64,000 bases of DNA from Lamellibrachia columna (lineage: Eukaryota; Annelida; Polychaeta; Sabellida; Siboglinidae), in the NCBI GenBank assembly GCA_963662155.1, contig OY759263.1, positions 25,990,548 to 26,054,547 of the forward strand, in the 5' to 3' direction. The position numbers and the translations under genes are program-made. Shown here piece by piece: positions 59,501-64,000 of this stretch (positions are counted from its first letter, which is position 1; each line of letters opens with the position of its first letter). A model generated the notes under the pieces. That model saw only the letters and a list, made by a program, of their open reading frames with translations, was not told the DNA's origin and searched no databases.

Positions 59501-61412
59501 AAAGTTGTTTCAGTCCTGTGTTGTTATAACGCATATTTTCTTATGTCAAGCCTCCAGGGTTTCTTGTAGAATTTCTCGTTATGTCCGCTTCTTGTAATGG
59601 AGCCATCTTTGTTCAGGGCGTTCTGGGCGTTTGCGGACCACTTCAAAGACCAGGCGGAGAGTCTGCTCAATGCCCTCGACCCCGCCAAACAAAAGTTGCT
59701 GCAGGGCGAAATGAGTCGTTCCTCCAGCAGCACATCGCTTAGTAGCAGTACACACAGCCAGGGGGCAGCACCACAGCGAGTGCCGACCTCCAAAGTCAAG
59801 ACAACCAGGACGCGGTCAGTGAGCACGGACCGAGGAATGGGCTTATACAGGTGCGTGACTCGGATCACAGTTGTTAATTGCTCTAGTTATTGCAGTGTAT
59901 CTACCAGTGATATGGTCATTATATGTTTTCTAGTGTTTTTCCATTAAGTGATTTCCATCATCAATTGCATTGGACACAGTCGTAGGTTTTTGAAAATGGA
60001 AACGTTTATGGAAAATAAACCAAAGGTTGTCGAGCTCGTTTAGTCTGTGGTCTCTAAATGTGCATAATCGGTACCATCCTTAGAAATGTTTTCATTGAGC
60101 AAACCAGAATGCCTACAGACCATTTTCATGGATGGCTCTTGTAAAATCTGAATTCTGAAATATGTTAGACTGTGACAATGTCTAGATTGCTACACATCAT
60201 GCAACGTTGTCTGCGTGATGGTTTCAGTCGCACCCTGACGGGCGTCCCTCTCTCACAACGGCGTGGAACCAGCCATAAAGACTCGGTCAATGGACATGGT
60301 AAGAAAAACACTTGGTAAAGTCACTTATAGTAGAACCTCTCACAGTGGCCACCCCACAGAAATGGACACCCCTTGAAAATGGCCACTCTGTCACAGTCTA
60401 TTTTATTTTCCACTGAGACCCGTGTGGTCACCCATCTGCTCCATATAATGTGGATTGTTATAACAGTAAAAAACAGCCAGTTGACTCCCTAAGCGTCGGC
60501 CACTGTTCACGCTCAATAAATATCAATTATTATATACAATTGGATCCATGAATCATTTCGTTTTGGAATGCCAAGCAAACACATTAAAACTGAAAATTAT
60601 CAAAGTTTTTTCTACATATTTTTTCTGAATAAAACTATGACATTTTGTTTAAATGAAATATTAAAATAATACCAAACACCTTTACAAATTATAATTATGC
60701 ATGTACATGTATGTACAACAGTTTGCCAGATCTGCACATCTGTATATCTGATGAGCTTTGTAATCATGTCACTCCTTTCATTAGACCACTTTATCTCAGT
60801 CACTGGAGTGGCGAGTGGGTTCTACTGTATATTACTCTACACTGTAGCTGTGAACATCTTCAAGGGAATGATTTTCAAATAAGACAGTTCAAGTAATGAA
60901 GAAACAGTTTTCTTCCATTGACAACTCTTGAGATTTACTTACTCAACGGTAGCCTTCTTCAGGAACTGAATTCTGGGATACCAAGTTTCTCTGCTCGCCA
61001 GATGGCATGGCAAGAAGAACTTGTTATCCCAGAATTCAGTTCCTGATGAAGGCTACCAAAGGTTGCTGAAATTTATTCCGCTGAATAAGTAGATCTTAAT
61101 AGTTGTGATTACAAGATGATCGTTACTTCGTTGTTATCTACCAACTTGACGGACATTTTCACGAATATAGGAGCTCAAGTACTTTGTGTTGTCTTCATTT
61201 TCTGTCTATTAACATGACCTATGTTCACTGAGCGCACATTGTGTTCACTGCAGATGCAACGGATGGCACCTCTGCAGGTGACGGACATCGCAGTATGATC
61301 CGATCGAGCAGTGCTGCCGATCTTGCTGGAAGTGTATCAACACCAGGGGGCGCCCACAGGTCGATGCCAGCATCCCGTGTGCCCCAGACACAAACCAATT
61401 ACAGCTCATTAC
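24273..61412 (+). CDS. CLASP: CLASP (CLIP-associating protein, Orbit/MAST family), 17 coding exons, 3' end outside the window
   Basis: CLASP proteins bind microtubule plus ends and lattice through TOG domains, suppress catastrophe and promote rescue, and act at the cell cortex, kinetochores and Golgi. I join exons 24273-24452, 39872-39950, 42932-43053, 43368-43459, 44717-44792, 45470-45567, 46196-46260, 48603-48737, 50128-50172, 54224-54288, 55057-55149, 57018-57163, 58065-58271, 59187-59324, 59617-59850, 60228-60298 and 61254-61412. All introns are GT-AG and every phase matches, giving 668 codons plus one base. Residues 1-237 form TOG1 (RLGDAKVQVRDQA, VRDAAVNTLAEIYRHVGERV). Residues 238-300 are a Ser/Arg linker. 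About 300-540 form TOG2 (DLRSQVVREACI, NSAKIMASSG). The rest is a Ser-rich linker. The SxIP, TOG3 and C-terminal CLIP-binding parts lie to the right. No coding break is seen. Confidence 0.93.
27472..27560 (+). repeat. tRNA-derived SINE head
   Basis: GGCGCAGTTGTATAGTGGTT matches a tRNA 5' part with an A box (TAGTGGTTAGC). GTGTTCAAGACCC fits a diverged B box about 35 bases on. The remaining body is not clear. Confidence 0.6.
28861..29290 (+). repeat. tRNA-derived SINE with a 23-bp minisatellite in its anticodon region
   Basis: The head has an A box (TGGCGTAGTGGTTAGAACG) and a B box (GGTTCGAATCC). Between them CTGACTCTCAGTTGAGAGAA plus CCC repeats about seven times (28889-29050), where a tRNA has one anticodon arm. 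The body carries GTTCACTCAGCTGT, ATTGCAGTGTGGCTGAATGC and TGAACAGGTCTGCCAGGGG, shared with the copies at 29.9 and 31.1 kb. Confidence 0.85.
29861..30173 (-). repeat. tRNA-derived SINE, full-length-like copy
   Basis: On the minus strand it starts GGGCGCGATGGTATAACGGT with a B-box-like GGTTTCAAATCCCC. It continues through GTTCACTCAGCTGTATAAAT and GCGTGGCTGAATGCTTCCCA and ends with GTAAAGTGCTTTGAGCTGTC. It is the same family as the copies at 28861 and 31084. Confidence 0.8.
31084..33657 (-). repeat. tRNA-derived SINE enlarged by an internal satellite
   Basis: The SINE tail (TTATATAGCGCGGTGTCC, TTCAAAGCGCTTTACAC) and body lie at 31084-31240. The tRNA head with its A box (GGTTGCCGTAGCATAGCGGT on the minus strand) lies at 33625-33657. 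Between them about 29 copies of an 82-bp part of the same SINE have accumulated. No B box is left. Confidence 0.85.
31241..33615 (-). repeat. 82-bp satellite, about 29 copies, derived from the SINE body
   Basis: Each unit contains ATTATTCACCC, CTCTGTAGCCAGGTACTCTT and ATACAGCTGTGTGAACTGTG, ending GGGATGAATAAG. Variants (CAAATGTCC, TAATGTCC, TAACGTCC; GGTAATG or GGTGATG) come in runs of neighbouring units, as expected from unequal exchange. The unit matches the GGTACTC...ACAGCTG...GTGAACTGTGG part of the single-copy SINE at 29861. Confidence 0.95.
35385..35455 (+). repeat. Short tandem repeat GCACCATGCATT
   Basis: GCACCATGCATTGCACCGTG and similar 9-20-base units repeat about seven times. Confidence 0.8.
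35628..35861 (-). pseudogene. C-terminal end of an RTE/jockey-type LINE ORF
   Basis: The minus strand reads FRHITHVEDDRLEKPTIIG, then GKRKRGRPHMRWMDEVRDTT, then KLAMDELREATRDRIGWRQL and LIMDITRS before TGA at 35628-35630. This is the terminal segment of a common LINE reverse transcriptase. A TAG at 35862-35864 precedes it in the same frame, so the piece is a remnant. Confidence 0.7.
36923..37000 (+). repeat. 25-bp repeat, three copies
   Basis: CTGCCATGTGGTGCATTGCC followed by AATAC occurs three times with small changes. Confidence 0.88.
37270..37440 (+). repeat. 59-bp tandem repeat, three copies
   Basis: ATCCAGACAGGGATTACATT followed by GAAGAGTTGTCCCCCACCC and ATATCAGTATCCAGACAAT occurs at 37274, 37333 and 37392. 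The copies are almost identical. Confidence 0.92.
39478..39612 (-). repeat. tRNA-derived SINE head
   Basis: The minus strand reads TATGGTCGTAGTGTGGTAG (A-box region) and GGTTCGAATCC (B box), then CTGCTGCTGTTTT and TTGGCAATTTCGTTCACC. It lies 260 bases upstream of CLASP exon 2. Confidence 0.75.
39635..39858 (+). repeat. Degenerate GTGTCA-rich tandem repeat before CLASP exon 2
   Basis: Copies of CCTGTGTCATAGTGTCAGTA plus GAAGTGACA of about 35-45 bases follow each other up to the polypyrimidine tract of the acceptor. Confidence 0.75.
39872..39950 (+). CDS. CLASP: CLASP coding exon 2 (TOG1)
   Basis: The acceptor is CTCTGTTGCAG and the donor is CAG|GTAAGG. It codes ISVNGLEVLCLMIDRFEGK and FRNHVTS, the second helical repeat of TOG1. 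It ends in phase 1. Confidence 0.9.
41887..41995 (+). repeat. About 20-bp repeat, five copies
   Basis: CATGATACAGCTGTCAGGTC and variants (GTGATATAGCTGTC, GCTCTACAGCTGTC) occur five times in a row. Confidence 0.85.
42216..42235 (+). repeat. Run of 20 C
   Basis: An uninterrupted run of cytosines; the length may be uncertain in assembly. Confidence 0.9.
42332..42692. repeat. 112-bp inverted repeat around a TA-rich centre
   Basis: The arms 42332-42443 and 42581-42692 are reverse complements with about two mismatches. They include TTTCCAAAATG, CACTGCACTTTACATAACAT and GTACTTGTACCACATAG. The spacer is AT and GTAT microsatellite. The arms could form a long cruciform or hairpin. Confidence 0.93.
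42932..43053 (+). CDS. CLASP: CLASP coding exon 3 (TOG1)
   Basis: Phase requires the third AG of TTTTAGAGAG as the acceptor, which gives GLVPVVVLPAAMDRLGDAKV. The exon then runs to ILKLMVPASHPQ and the donor CAG|GTAGGA, ending in phase 0. Two other AGs lie 2 and 4 bases upstream. Confidence 0.9.
43368..43459 (+). CDS. CLASP: CLASP coding exon 4 (TOG1)
   Basis: The acceptor is GTTTATTTCAG. It codes YVIERIGNAFTHKLWRVREE and ILGILQRALT. The donor is ACA|GTAAGTG, phase 2. Confidence 0.92.
43460..44716 (+). other. CLASP: CLASP intron 4
   Basis: No gene or clear repeat is recognised. A GC-richer patch (GGACGCCGCGGGGGAAAC) lies near 44.3 kb. The ORF at 43562-43885 has no coding character. Confidence 0.7.
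44717..44792 (+). CDS. CLASP: CLASP coding exon 5 (TOG1)
   Basis: The acceptor is CTTTTCCAG. With the preceding base pair it codes QYGAKNVTLSKLVPTLCKML and DDPSIP. The donor is CCT|GTAAAT, phase 0. Confidence 0.9.
44793..45469 (+). other. CLASP: CLASP intron 5
   Basis: Nothing recognised except three or four short ATTACATGTGTATGAC repeats near 44.94-45.0 kb. Confidence 0.7.
45470..45567 (+). CDS. CLASP: CLASP coding exon 6 (TOG1)
   Basis: It codes VRDAAVNTLAEIYRHVGERV and RYDLQKKELNPS, the best conserved block of TOG1. The acceptor is GCATAG and the donor is AAG|GTAGGA, phase 2. Confidence 0.94.
45568..46195 (+). other. CLASP: CLASP intron 6
   Basis: No gene is seen. ATTTTGTTAAATC and related bases around 45925-45990 form a short imperfect inverted repeat, and a run of about 18 T lies at 46091. 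Confidence 0.65.
46196..46260 (+). CDS. CLASP: CLASP coding exon 7 (end of TOG1)
   Basis: It codes LNQLFQKMDDIRDSGDMVIC and E after the split Arg codon. The donor is AAG|GTCAGT, phase 1. A hAT-type element begins 32 bases into the intron. Confidence 0.9.
46293..47954. mobile_element. Non-autonomous hAT-type DNA transposon, 1.66 kb
   Basis: The element starts CAGGGTTG and ends CAACCCTG. It is flanked by the 8-bp target duplications CTCTTTGC (46285-46292) and CCCTTTGC (47955-47962), which fits the hAT superfamily. Both subterminal regions are filled with TACTTGAGTAAAAGTA-type repeats in opposite senses (46310-46470, 47780-47940). No transposase domain is seen. One ORF in its right half (47476-47683) is of unknown nature. 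Confidence 0.82.
47351..47683 (+). CDS. Unrecognised ORF inside the hAT-type element
   Basis: The open frame spans 110 codons. An internal ATG at 47474 gives METFASWFEMAFKRCALEVT, then NGLDLTYANIWQ and QWLRQFPKE. Codon composition from there on looks more coding-like than the AT-rich surroundings, but I recognise no domain. It may be a captured exon or chance. A TGCGCATGCGC (NRF1-type) palindrome precedes it at about 47351. Confidence 0.25.
   Translation: MRMRSQISELCRCIVHTLSKLQLLIFIIRIGNLLINSLYGTMETFASWFEMAFKRCALEVTFHVNGLDLTYANIWQTSFTDVDIKQWLRQFPKERFVCKYDRELAWIGLY
48603..48737 (+). CDS. CLASP: CLASP coding exon 8 (Ser/Arg linker)
   Basis: It codes GKDETDFVKPVGVPRAAAKR, then a serine run (IGSSSSSAPSSASGARR) and PIVGQRPS. 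This is a basic, Ser-rich linker between TOG1 and TOG2, likely a phosphorylation and microtubule-lattice-binding region. The donor is CAG|GTTAGT, phase 1. Confidence 0.88.
48738..50127 (+). other. CLASP: CLASP intron 8
   Basis: No gene or strong repeat recognised. TCAGAGCTTTAATTAGATTG with ATCAAGAACCATTAAGTCA at 49951 repeats a stretch of the previous intron at 48237. Confidence 0.65.
50128..50172 (+). CDS. CLASP: CLASP coding exon 9, 45-nt microexon
   Basis: It codes VRSASVKRRRSVVSQ between the acceptor CACGCCAG and the donor AAG|GTAAAC. Both ends are in phase 1, so it can be skipped without changing the frame. The very basic RRRS sequence would be a kinase target and microtubule contact. 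It is probably alternatively spliced. Confidence 0.75.
50570..51135 (+). repeat. Intronic repeat, copy A
   Basis: GAAAGTGTATATTATCAGTT, CATTCTGTAAGAATTTAATC, GAGCTCTGG and TGAACTGTGGAATCT occur in the same order and spacing as in copy B at 52680-53165, with many differences. Confidence 0.75.
51389..52240 (+). repeat. 73-bp satellite, 11 copies
   Basis: The unit contains GTCTTCGTTTAGTAATTATG, TTGTTGTTGTAGTGTTAAGA, CGTTTTAATATTGAACAATT and GCCACACCAACAT. The last three copies are longer (about 88 bp) with an inserted TCATGTGTTAAACAAAT. Confidence 0.95.
52488..52665 (+). pseudogene. LINE reverse transcriptase C-terminal fragment
   Basis: It has the same order of pieces as the fragment at 23575: ACTGCCCAGACAGCTACAAT, then ETNIGTRAF or an alternate frame with LLNSLPVSVRPAGNIIT, then LKAYLLN. 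It is frameshifted and short. Confidence 0.6.
52680..53165 (+). repeat. Intronic repeat, copy B
   Basis: A diverged copy of 50570-51135 lying directly after the LINE fragment (GAAAGTGTATATTATCAATT, CATTCTGAAAGAATTTAATC, GAACTGTGGAATCTG). Confidence 0.75.
53466..53530. repeat. (AT)n microsatellite
   Basis: A pure AT run of about 65 bases. Confidence 0.97.
54224..54288 (+). CDS. CLASP: CLASP coding exon 10 (linker to TOG2)
   Basis: It codes GGSGAIDEVGFANSYEDVPK and VH, the conserved acidic lead-in to TOG2. The acceptor is CCATTTTAG and the donor is CAT|GTAAGT, phase 0. Confidence 0.9.
54289..55056 (+). other. CLASP: CLASP intron 10
   Basis: It holds a degenerate 14-16-bp repeat (ACAGTGGTCTGCACTG, about nine copies, 54842-54985). 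No other feature is recognised. Confidence 0.75.
54842..54985 (+). repeat. Degenerate 14-16-bp tandem repeat
   Basis: Units are ACAGTGGTCTGCACTG, ACAATGGTCTCCACTG and GACTGGTCTGCACT. Confidence 0.88.
55057..55149 (+). CDS. CLASP: CLASP coding exon 11 (TOG2)
   Basis: It codes LFSGRELTDHMGRIHDCLCD and PNIAWEKRVEA, the first helices of TOG2 with the conserved Trp. The acceptor is GTTGCAG (a second TTTCAG lies 20 bases upstream) and the donor is GCG|GTAAGG. Confidence 0.92.
55480..56366 (+). repeat. 49-64-bp satellite, about 17 copies
   Basis: The unit is ACTCTTATGTTTGATCCCTG, then CTGTTCATCAGCTAGTCGAA, then TACACTTAA, with an optional extra ACACTTAA. The two length classes alternate irregularly. 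Confidence 0.95.
56367..56680 (+). repeat. 35-bp satellite, 9 copies, from LINE coding sequence
   Basis: The unit is ATTAGAGTACAGGAGGGCTA followed by GAGCCGACATGATAC. The last copy runs straight into the LINE fragment at 56645-56905. Confidence 0.95.
56645..56905 (+). pseudogene. LINE ORF2 C-terminal fragment (CR1-like)
   Basis: The translation gives LEYRRARADMIQTYKMMAGL and DEVNIKSVFTINHQ, then in another frame FANHAVDMWNSLPEGVVKA. This is the typical end of CR1-like reverse transcriptase ORFs (domain after the palm, with the MWNSLP motif). Frameshifts and stops show decay. The 35-bp satellite copies its first 12 codons. Confidence 0.78.
57018..57163 (+). CDS. CLASP: CLASP coding exon 12 (TOG2)
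   Basis: It codes LKTIRSLLIAGATDYDEFHP, then LLRKLEPTLQTSLKDLRSQV and VREACISA. The DLRSQVVREAC block is a hallmark of CLASP TOG2. The acceptor is GCATTGCAG and the donor is ATC|GTACGT, phase 2. Confidence 0.95.
57164..58064 (+). other. CLASP: CLASP intron 12
   Basis: No gene or clear repeat recognised. Confidence 0.7.
58065..58271 (+). CDS. CLASP: CLASP coding exon 13 (TOG2)
   Basis: It codes FLSKLLGNRFDHCAEMLLPT, then LIVLIQNSAKIMASSGLVTL and NLIIQQTHSARLIPLL, up to SKSSIIR. These are central TOG2 helices. The acceptor is GTTTACAG and the donor is CAG|GTAAGG, phase 2. Confidence 0.95.
58272..59186 (+). other. CLASP: CLASP intron 13
   Basis: Nothing recognised in the first 600 bases. The last part is a minisatellite whose unit includes the splice acceptor (listed). 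Confidence 0.75.
58955..59195 (+). repeat. 58-bp minisatellite that includes the exon 14 splice acceptor
   Basis: Five units of GAGTTGGTTACAGGGATTG, GTGTTGATTGAGGACAAGTT and GTCTGAGGGT follow each other. The fifth GGTTACAG at 59179-59186 is the real acceptor of exon 14, and the first exon bases GGAGTGC also occur in the units at about 59126. Confidence 0.9.
59187..59324 (+). CDS. CLASP: CLASP coding exon 14 (TOG2 end)
   Basis: It codes ECSALLDHLLRTWPTHTLER, then HIPVIQEAIKRQLSDPDTNA and RAHAR after a split Arg codon. The donor is CAG|GTAGGT, phase 2. Confidence 0.9.
59617..59850 (+). CDS. CLASP: CLASP coding exon 15 (TOG2 end and Ser-rich linker)
   Basis: It codes AFWAFADHFKDQAESLLNAL and DPAKQKLLQGEM, then a Ser/Thr-rich basic linker (SRSSSSTSLSSSTHSQGAA, then KVKTTRTRSVSTDRGMG). 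The acceptor is TTTGTTCAG and the donor is CAG|GTGCGT, phase 2. Confidence 0.93.
59851..60227 (+). other. CLASP: CLASP intron 15
   Basis: No feature recognised. Confidence 0.7.
60228..60298 (+). CDS. CLASP: CLASP coding exon 16 (Ser-rich linker)
   Basis: It codes RTLTGVPLSQRRGTSHKDSV and NGH after a split Ser codon. The donor is ATG|GTAAGA, phase 1. Confidence 0.82.
60949..61057. repeat. 33-bp inverted repeat
   Basis: GGTAGCCTTCTTCAGGAACT plus GAATTCTGGGATA (60949-60981) is the reverse complement, with one change, of TATCCCAGAATTCAGTTCCT plus GATGAAGGCTACC (61025-61057). The spacer is about 43 bases. Confidence 0.9.
61034..61102 (+). ncRNA. Candidate degenerate hammerhead ribozyme
   Basis: The conserved boxes CTGATGA (61043-61049) and GAAA (61068-61071) are in the right order. 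Stem II is GGCTACC/GGTTGCT around AAA, with one mismatch, one wobble pair and a bulged A. Stem III is TTTATTC/GAATAAG around CGCT (61072-61089), fully paired with one wobble. The cleavage dinucleotide TA (61090-61091) follows it. Stem I is only partly paired (CAGTTC with GATCTT). Such ribozymes are known in Penelope-like elements and retrozymes. Confidence 0.35.
61254..61412 (+). CDS. CLASP: CLASP coding exon 17 (Ser-rich linker), last exon in the window
   Basis: It codes DATDGTSAGDGHRSMIRSSS, then AADLAGSVSTPGGAHRSMPA and SRVPQTQTNYSSL. The acceptor is TTCACTGCAG and the donor is TAC|GTAAGT, phase 1. The gene must continue beyond the window. Confidence 0.87.
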
Positions 61413-62423
61413 GTAAGTCACATGACTTGTCAGTGTGCTGCCACCTGTGAACGTAGAGCTTCACTAGTTTCTAACGCTTATGACTTGACCCCCTAGCATT
61501 TTAGAGGTTTCCCGAAGTATGTCATAAAAAATGTTAATGTCGTTTTGATCCATCTTGGCTTATTGTTAACTGTAAAAGTAAAAAAGTGATTGTTAATTTT
61601 TTATTTTAAGTATTTGGATATATTTCTGAGAGTTCGGGAAAGAAAACATTTATATGTTGGATAGTTAATGAAATTGATGTAGCGTACGCAGTTAAAAAAA
61701 ATTCAAACAACACTAATGTTGACGTATTAACATATTAATCCCAGAAGTAAGACACTTTTCATGTTGTCAATTTCAGTTCAGTCATTTATTCGCGGTGTGT
61801 ACCATTGATATAAGACCTTGATAATCAAACGTTTGTCAGTTTGTTAACATGTAACATGGAACATTTTGTTATTGGTTGGTATTCTTACTAAATCTTGTTG
61901 GTATTGTGGTGTTTCTCAGCTAATTAATACTAATTATGACAATAACAACTTTCCGCTTGGGGATGTTATGAAAAAAGTTTTTCTTAATATTCTGAATTAT
62001 TGTTTTTCAGAATAATCATTAAAAACTCTTTTTGATACCATCCCCTAATCTGCTCCGTTGCACCCCATTGACTGGCATGGCTTTTCCGCCTCCCTCACAT
62101 CCCTCCGTGCACCCTTCCCTGTTTTATTGTTCCTTCCTTGTCCCCGCCTTCCCCTTTTGCCCCCTAGACATGGACAGTTTACAGACAACAAGCAGTTTTG
62201 TTCCCTCCATGTGAAGTTGACTCCGTCCAGCACCGTGAGGTATTTCGTTTCCGACCAAGTCGTTTCATCATGTCGTGTGACCAGGCTCATTTCAGTGGCG
62301 GCCACAGTAAATACATGCAAGGGAAATGGTTGCTATTGGCAACAATACAGAATGTTCAGTGTTGTTATGCTGAAATGTGTTCAAAAGCAATAATGGGTTA
62401 ACATTACAGGTGCAAAATTAATT

Positions 62424-63833
62424 ATGGGTCATTCCGTGTCAAACCAACCAATGGTCAAAAAGTTGATGTCTCAGAATTAGCTTAGATTTGAACCATTGAT
62501 TAAGTAGATACACCTGACCACTTCTGCAAAAATACTAAGGATTTGCATGCAAATTGTGTCTGTAACACCCTAGAATATGAACGGGGTAAGTGCCCAAAAA
62601 CGCACCCATTATTTTTATTAACTGTTATCACGTGCTTCTAATTTGAGAAGTTTACAAGCTACATATCTGAAATTTGTTGAATATGTATACCGGGTGCTCG
62701 AAAATGGAAAATTTCCAAATTGCTATCGTCTATTGTCAGAGATACTGACAATAACCCATTAGTTTTTCTAGTTGCCATACTTTCAGAATCATTCAGCCTT
62801 CAACTTTAACTTTTTCTATATTTTACGAATTTCAGCACCCAAAAATGAGAATGTGGGACAAGTCCTATGACCACCATTTTTTGACTGTGCATAGCCCTTT
62901 ATGAGGTAAACAATATATTAGAATTTCAGGATGGTGTTCTGTCACATTTATTTAGGAAATTTTGGCCGATTTGGGTGAAATATAGAACAAAACGCCATTG
63001 GGCAGAACAGTAACTATCAGCTGCAACATAGATTAAATGAGACAGAATACCATCCTGACATTAAATGAGACAGAATACCATCCTGACATTAAATGAGACA
63101 GAATACCATCCTGACATTAAATGAGACAGAATACCATCCTGACATTAAATGAGACAGAATACCATCCTGACATTAAATGAGACAGAATACCATCCTGACA
63201 TTAAATGAGACAGAATACCATCCTGACATTAAATGAGACAGAATACCATCCTGACATTAAATGAGACAGAATACCATCCTGACATTAAATGAGACAGAAT
63301 ACCATCCTGACATTTGTATGTGTTCTTTACCTAATAAAGGAATATGCACAGTTAAAAAATGGTGGTCCTAGGACTTGTCCTACATTCTCATTTTGGATGG
63401 TGAAATTCATAACATATAAAAAAAGTTTAAGGCTGAATTATTCTGAAAGTTTACGAACTAGAAGCCTACTGAACTAATAGGTTATTGCCGGCATCCCTGA
63501 CAATAGATGGTAGCAGTTTGAACATTGTACTGTAACACAACAATGAAGGACTTTGTCCTGTCATTCTTGAATTTTACATAGATAATTTTCAGATATGTAG
63601 CTTGTAAACTACTCAAGTTAGAAGCACAGATAACAATAGTGGGTTCATTTTGGGGTGCTTACCCCCTATTCACATTACGGGGTGTTACAAACACAATTTG
63701 CATGTAAATGCTTTGTTCTTTTGCAGAAGTACTCGGGTATAGCAACTTATTCATTGGTTAATTTAAGCAAATTCTGAAACATCAACTTTTGAAATTTCTT
63801 GAAAATTGGTTGATGTGACACAGGATGACCCAT
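62424..63833. mobile_element. Foldback DNA element with long inverted arms
   Basis: The left arm starts ATGGGTCATTCCGTGTCA and the right arm ends in its diverged complement (TGACACAGGATGACCCAT). Matching segments continue inward for several hundred bases: TAGCTTGTAAACT against AGTTTACAAGCTACA, GGGACAAGTCC against GGACTTGTCC, and AAATGGTGGT against ACCACCATTT. The centre is the 28-bp tandem array. No coding capacity is seen. Confidence 0.85.
63032..63312 (+). repeat. 28-bp tandem array, 10 copies
   Basis: The unit is ATTAAATGAGACAGAATACC followed by ATCCTGAC. Copies are identical, and the array sits in the loop of the foldback element. Confidence 0.97.
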
Positions 63834-64000
63834 ATCAGTTATATGAAATTCTTTGAGAAAGCTCATTGGTCAGTATTGCAAGGCAACCGCTGATTCACTC
63901 TGGTTGGTCACATGGTGTCACATGATCAGCCACAAACGCAAATAGATGACAGCAGACAGCAGAAATCCGAGTCTGGTCGGTCTTTGCTCAGTGGCCCTCC

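Larger units (their letters stand above)
60299..61253 (+). other. CLASP: CLASP intron 16
   Basis: It contains a short inverted repeat and a candidate hammerhead ribozyme at 60.95-61.1 kb (listed); otherwise nothing recognised. Confidence 0.7.
61413..64000 (+). other. CLASP: CLASP intron 17, open at the right edge
   Basis: No further exon could be supported. A foldback element fills 62424-63833. The last 170 bases hold nothing recognisable. Confidence 0.7.

Noticed and set aside
62168..62215. Possible CLASP exon after a strong polypyrimidine tract and CCCCTAG
   Set aside because: In the required phase it stops after about 15 codons (ending FVPSM) and resembles no CLASP sequence. It could only be an alternative end, for which there is no support.

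Overview
The window is eukaryotic nuclear DNA: spliced exons with GT-AG introns, long introns, many microsatellites and minisatellites, LINE and SINE fragments, and DNA transposons. Gene content and repeat types suggest a bilaterian invertebrate, probably a marine lophotrochozoan or invertebrate deuterostome. The sequence alone does not settle the phylum.

The left end (1 to about 6 kb) is GC-rich. It is the right-hand part of a Polinton/Maverick (adintovirus-like) element, with all genes on the + strand in a tightly packed series. The order is a protein of unknown function, two very small hydrophobic ORFs, a chromodomain integrase, a one-pass membrane protein, a penton-like minor capsid protein, a basic core-like protein, a double-jelly-roll-type major capsid protein, and an adenain-type protease. 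PolB and the packaging ATPase are not in the window. The integrase carries an in-frame stop, the first gene looks frameshifted, and the protease lacks an acidic residue at its catalytic-acid position. It therefore looks like a decaying genomic copy with mostly open virion genes.

From 6 to 15 kb lies a transposon and satellite zone. It holds a broken reverse-transcriptase piece, a broken MULE/ZSWIM-like transposase with a microsatellite grown inside its coding part, (AG)n arrays, a long CR1-like LINE on the minus strand, and a large satellite with mirrored arms at 12.77-13.96 kb.

From about 15.1 kb to the right edge the window is dominated by one host gene on the + strand: a CLASP (CLIP-associating protein; Orbit/MAST) orthologue. 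A probable non-coding first exon with a YY1-type element sits near 15.1-15.2 kb. The start codon is at 24273. I place 17 coding exons (24273-61412), and every exon junction keeps phase. They encode about 668 residues: TOG1, a Ser/Arg-rich linker, TOG2 and the start of the next Ser-rich linker. The gene runs off the right edge.

The introns hold most of the rest: tRNA-derived SINEs, two of which have grown internal satellites (23 bp x 7 and 82 bp x about 29); LINE 3' ends, one of which merges at its stop codon into a tetranucleotide tail; a 1.66-kb hAT-type element with 8-bp target duplications; a 112-bp inverted repeat around a TA-rich centre; a foldback element with a 28-bp tandem core; a satellite seeded from LINE coding sequence; a minisatellite that has copied the 3' splice site of a CLASP exon; and a candidate degenerate hammerhead ribozyme.
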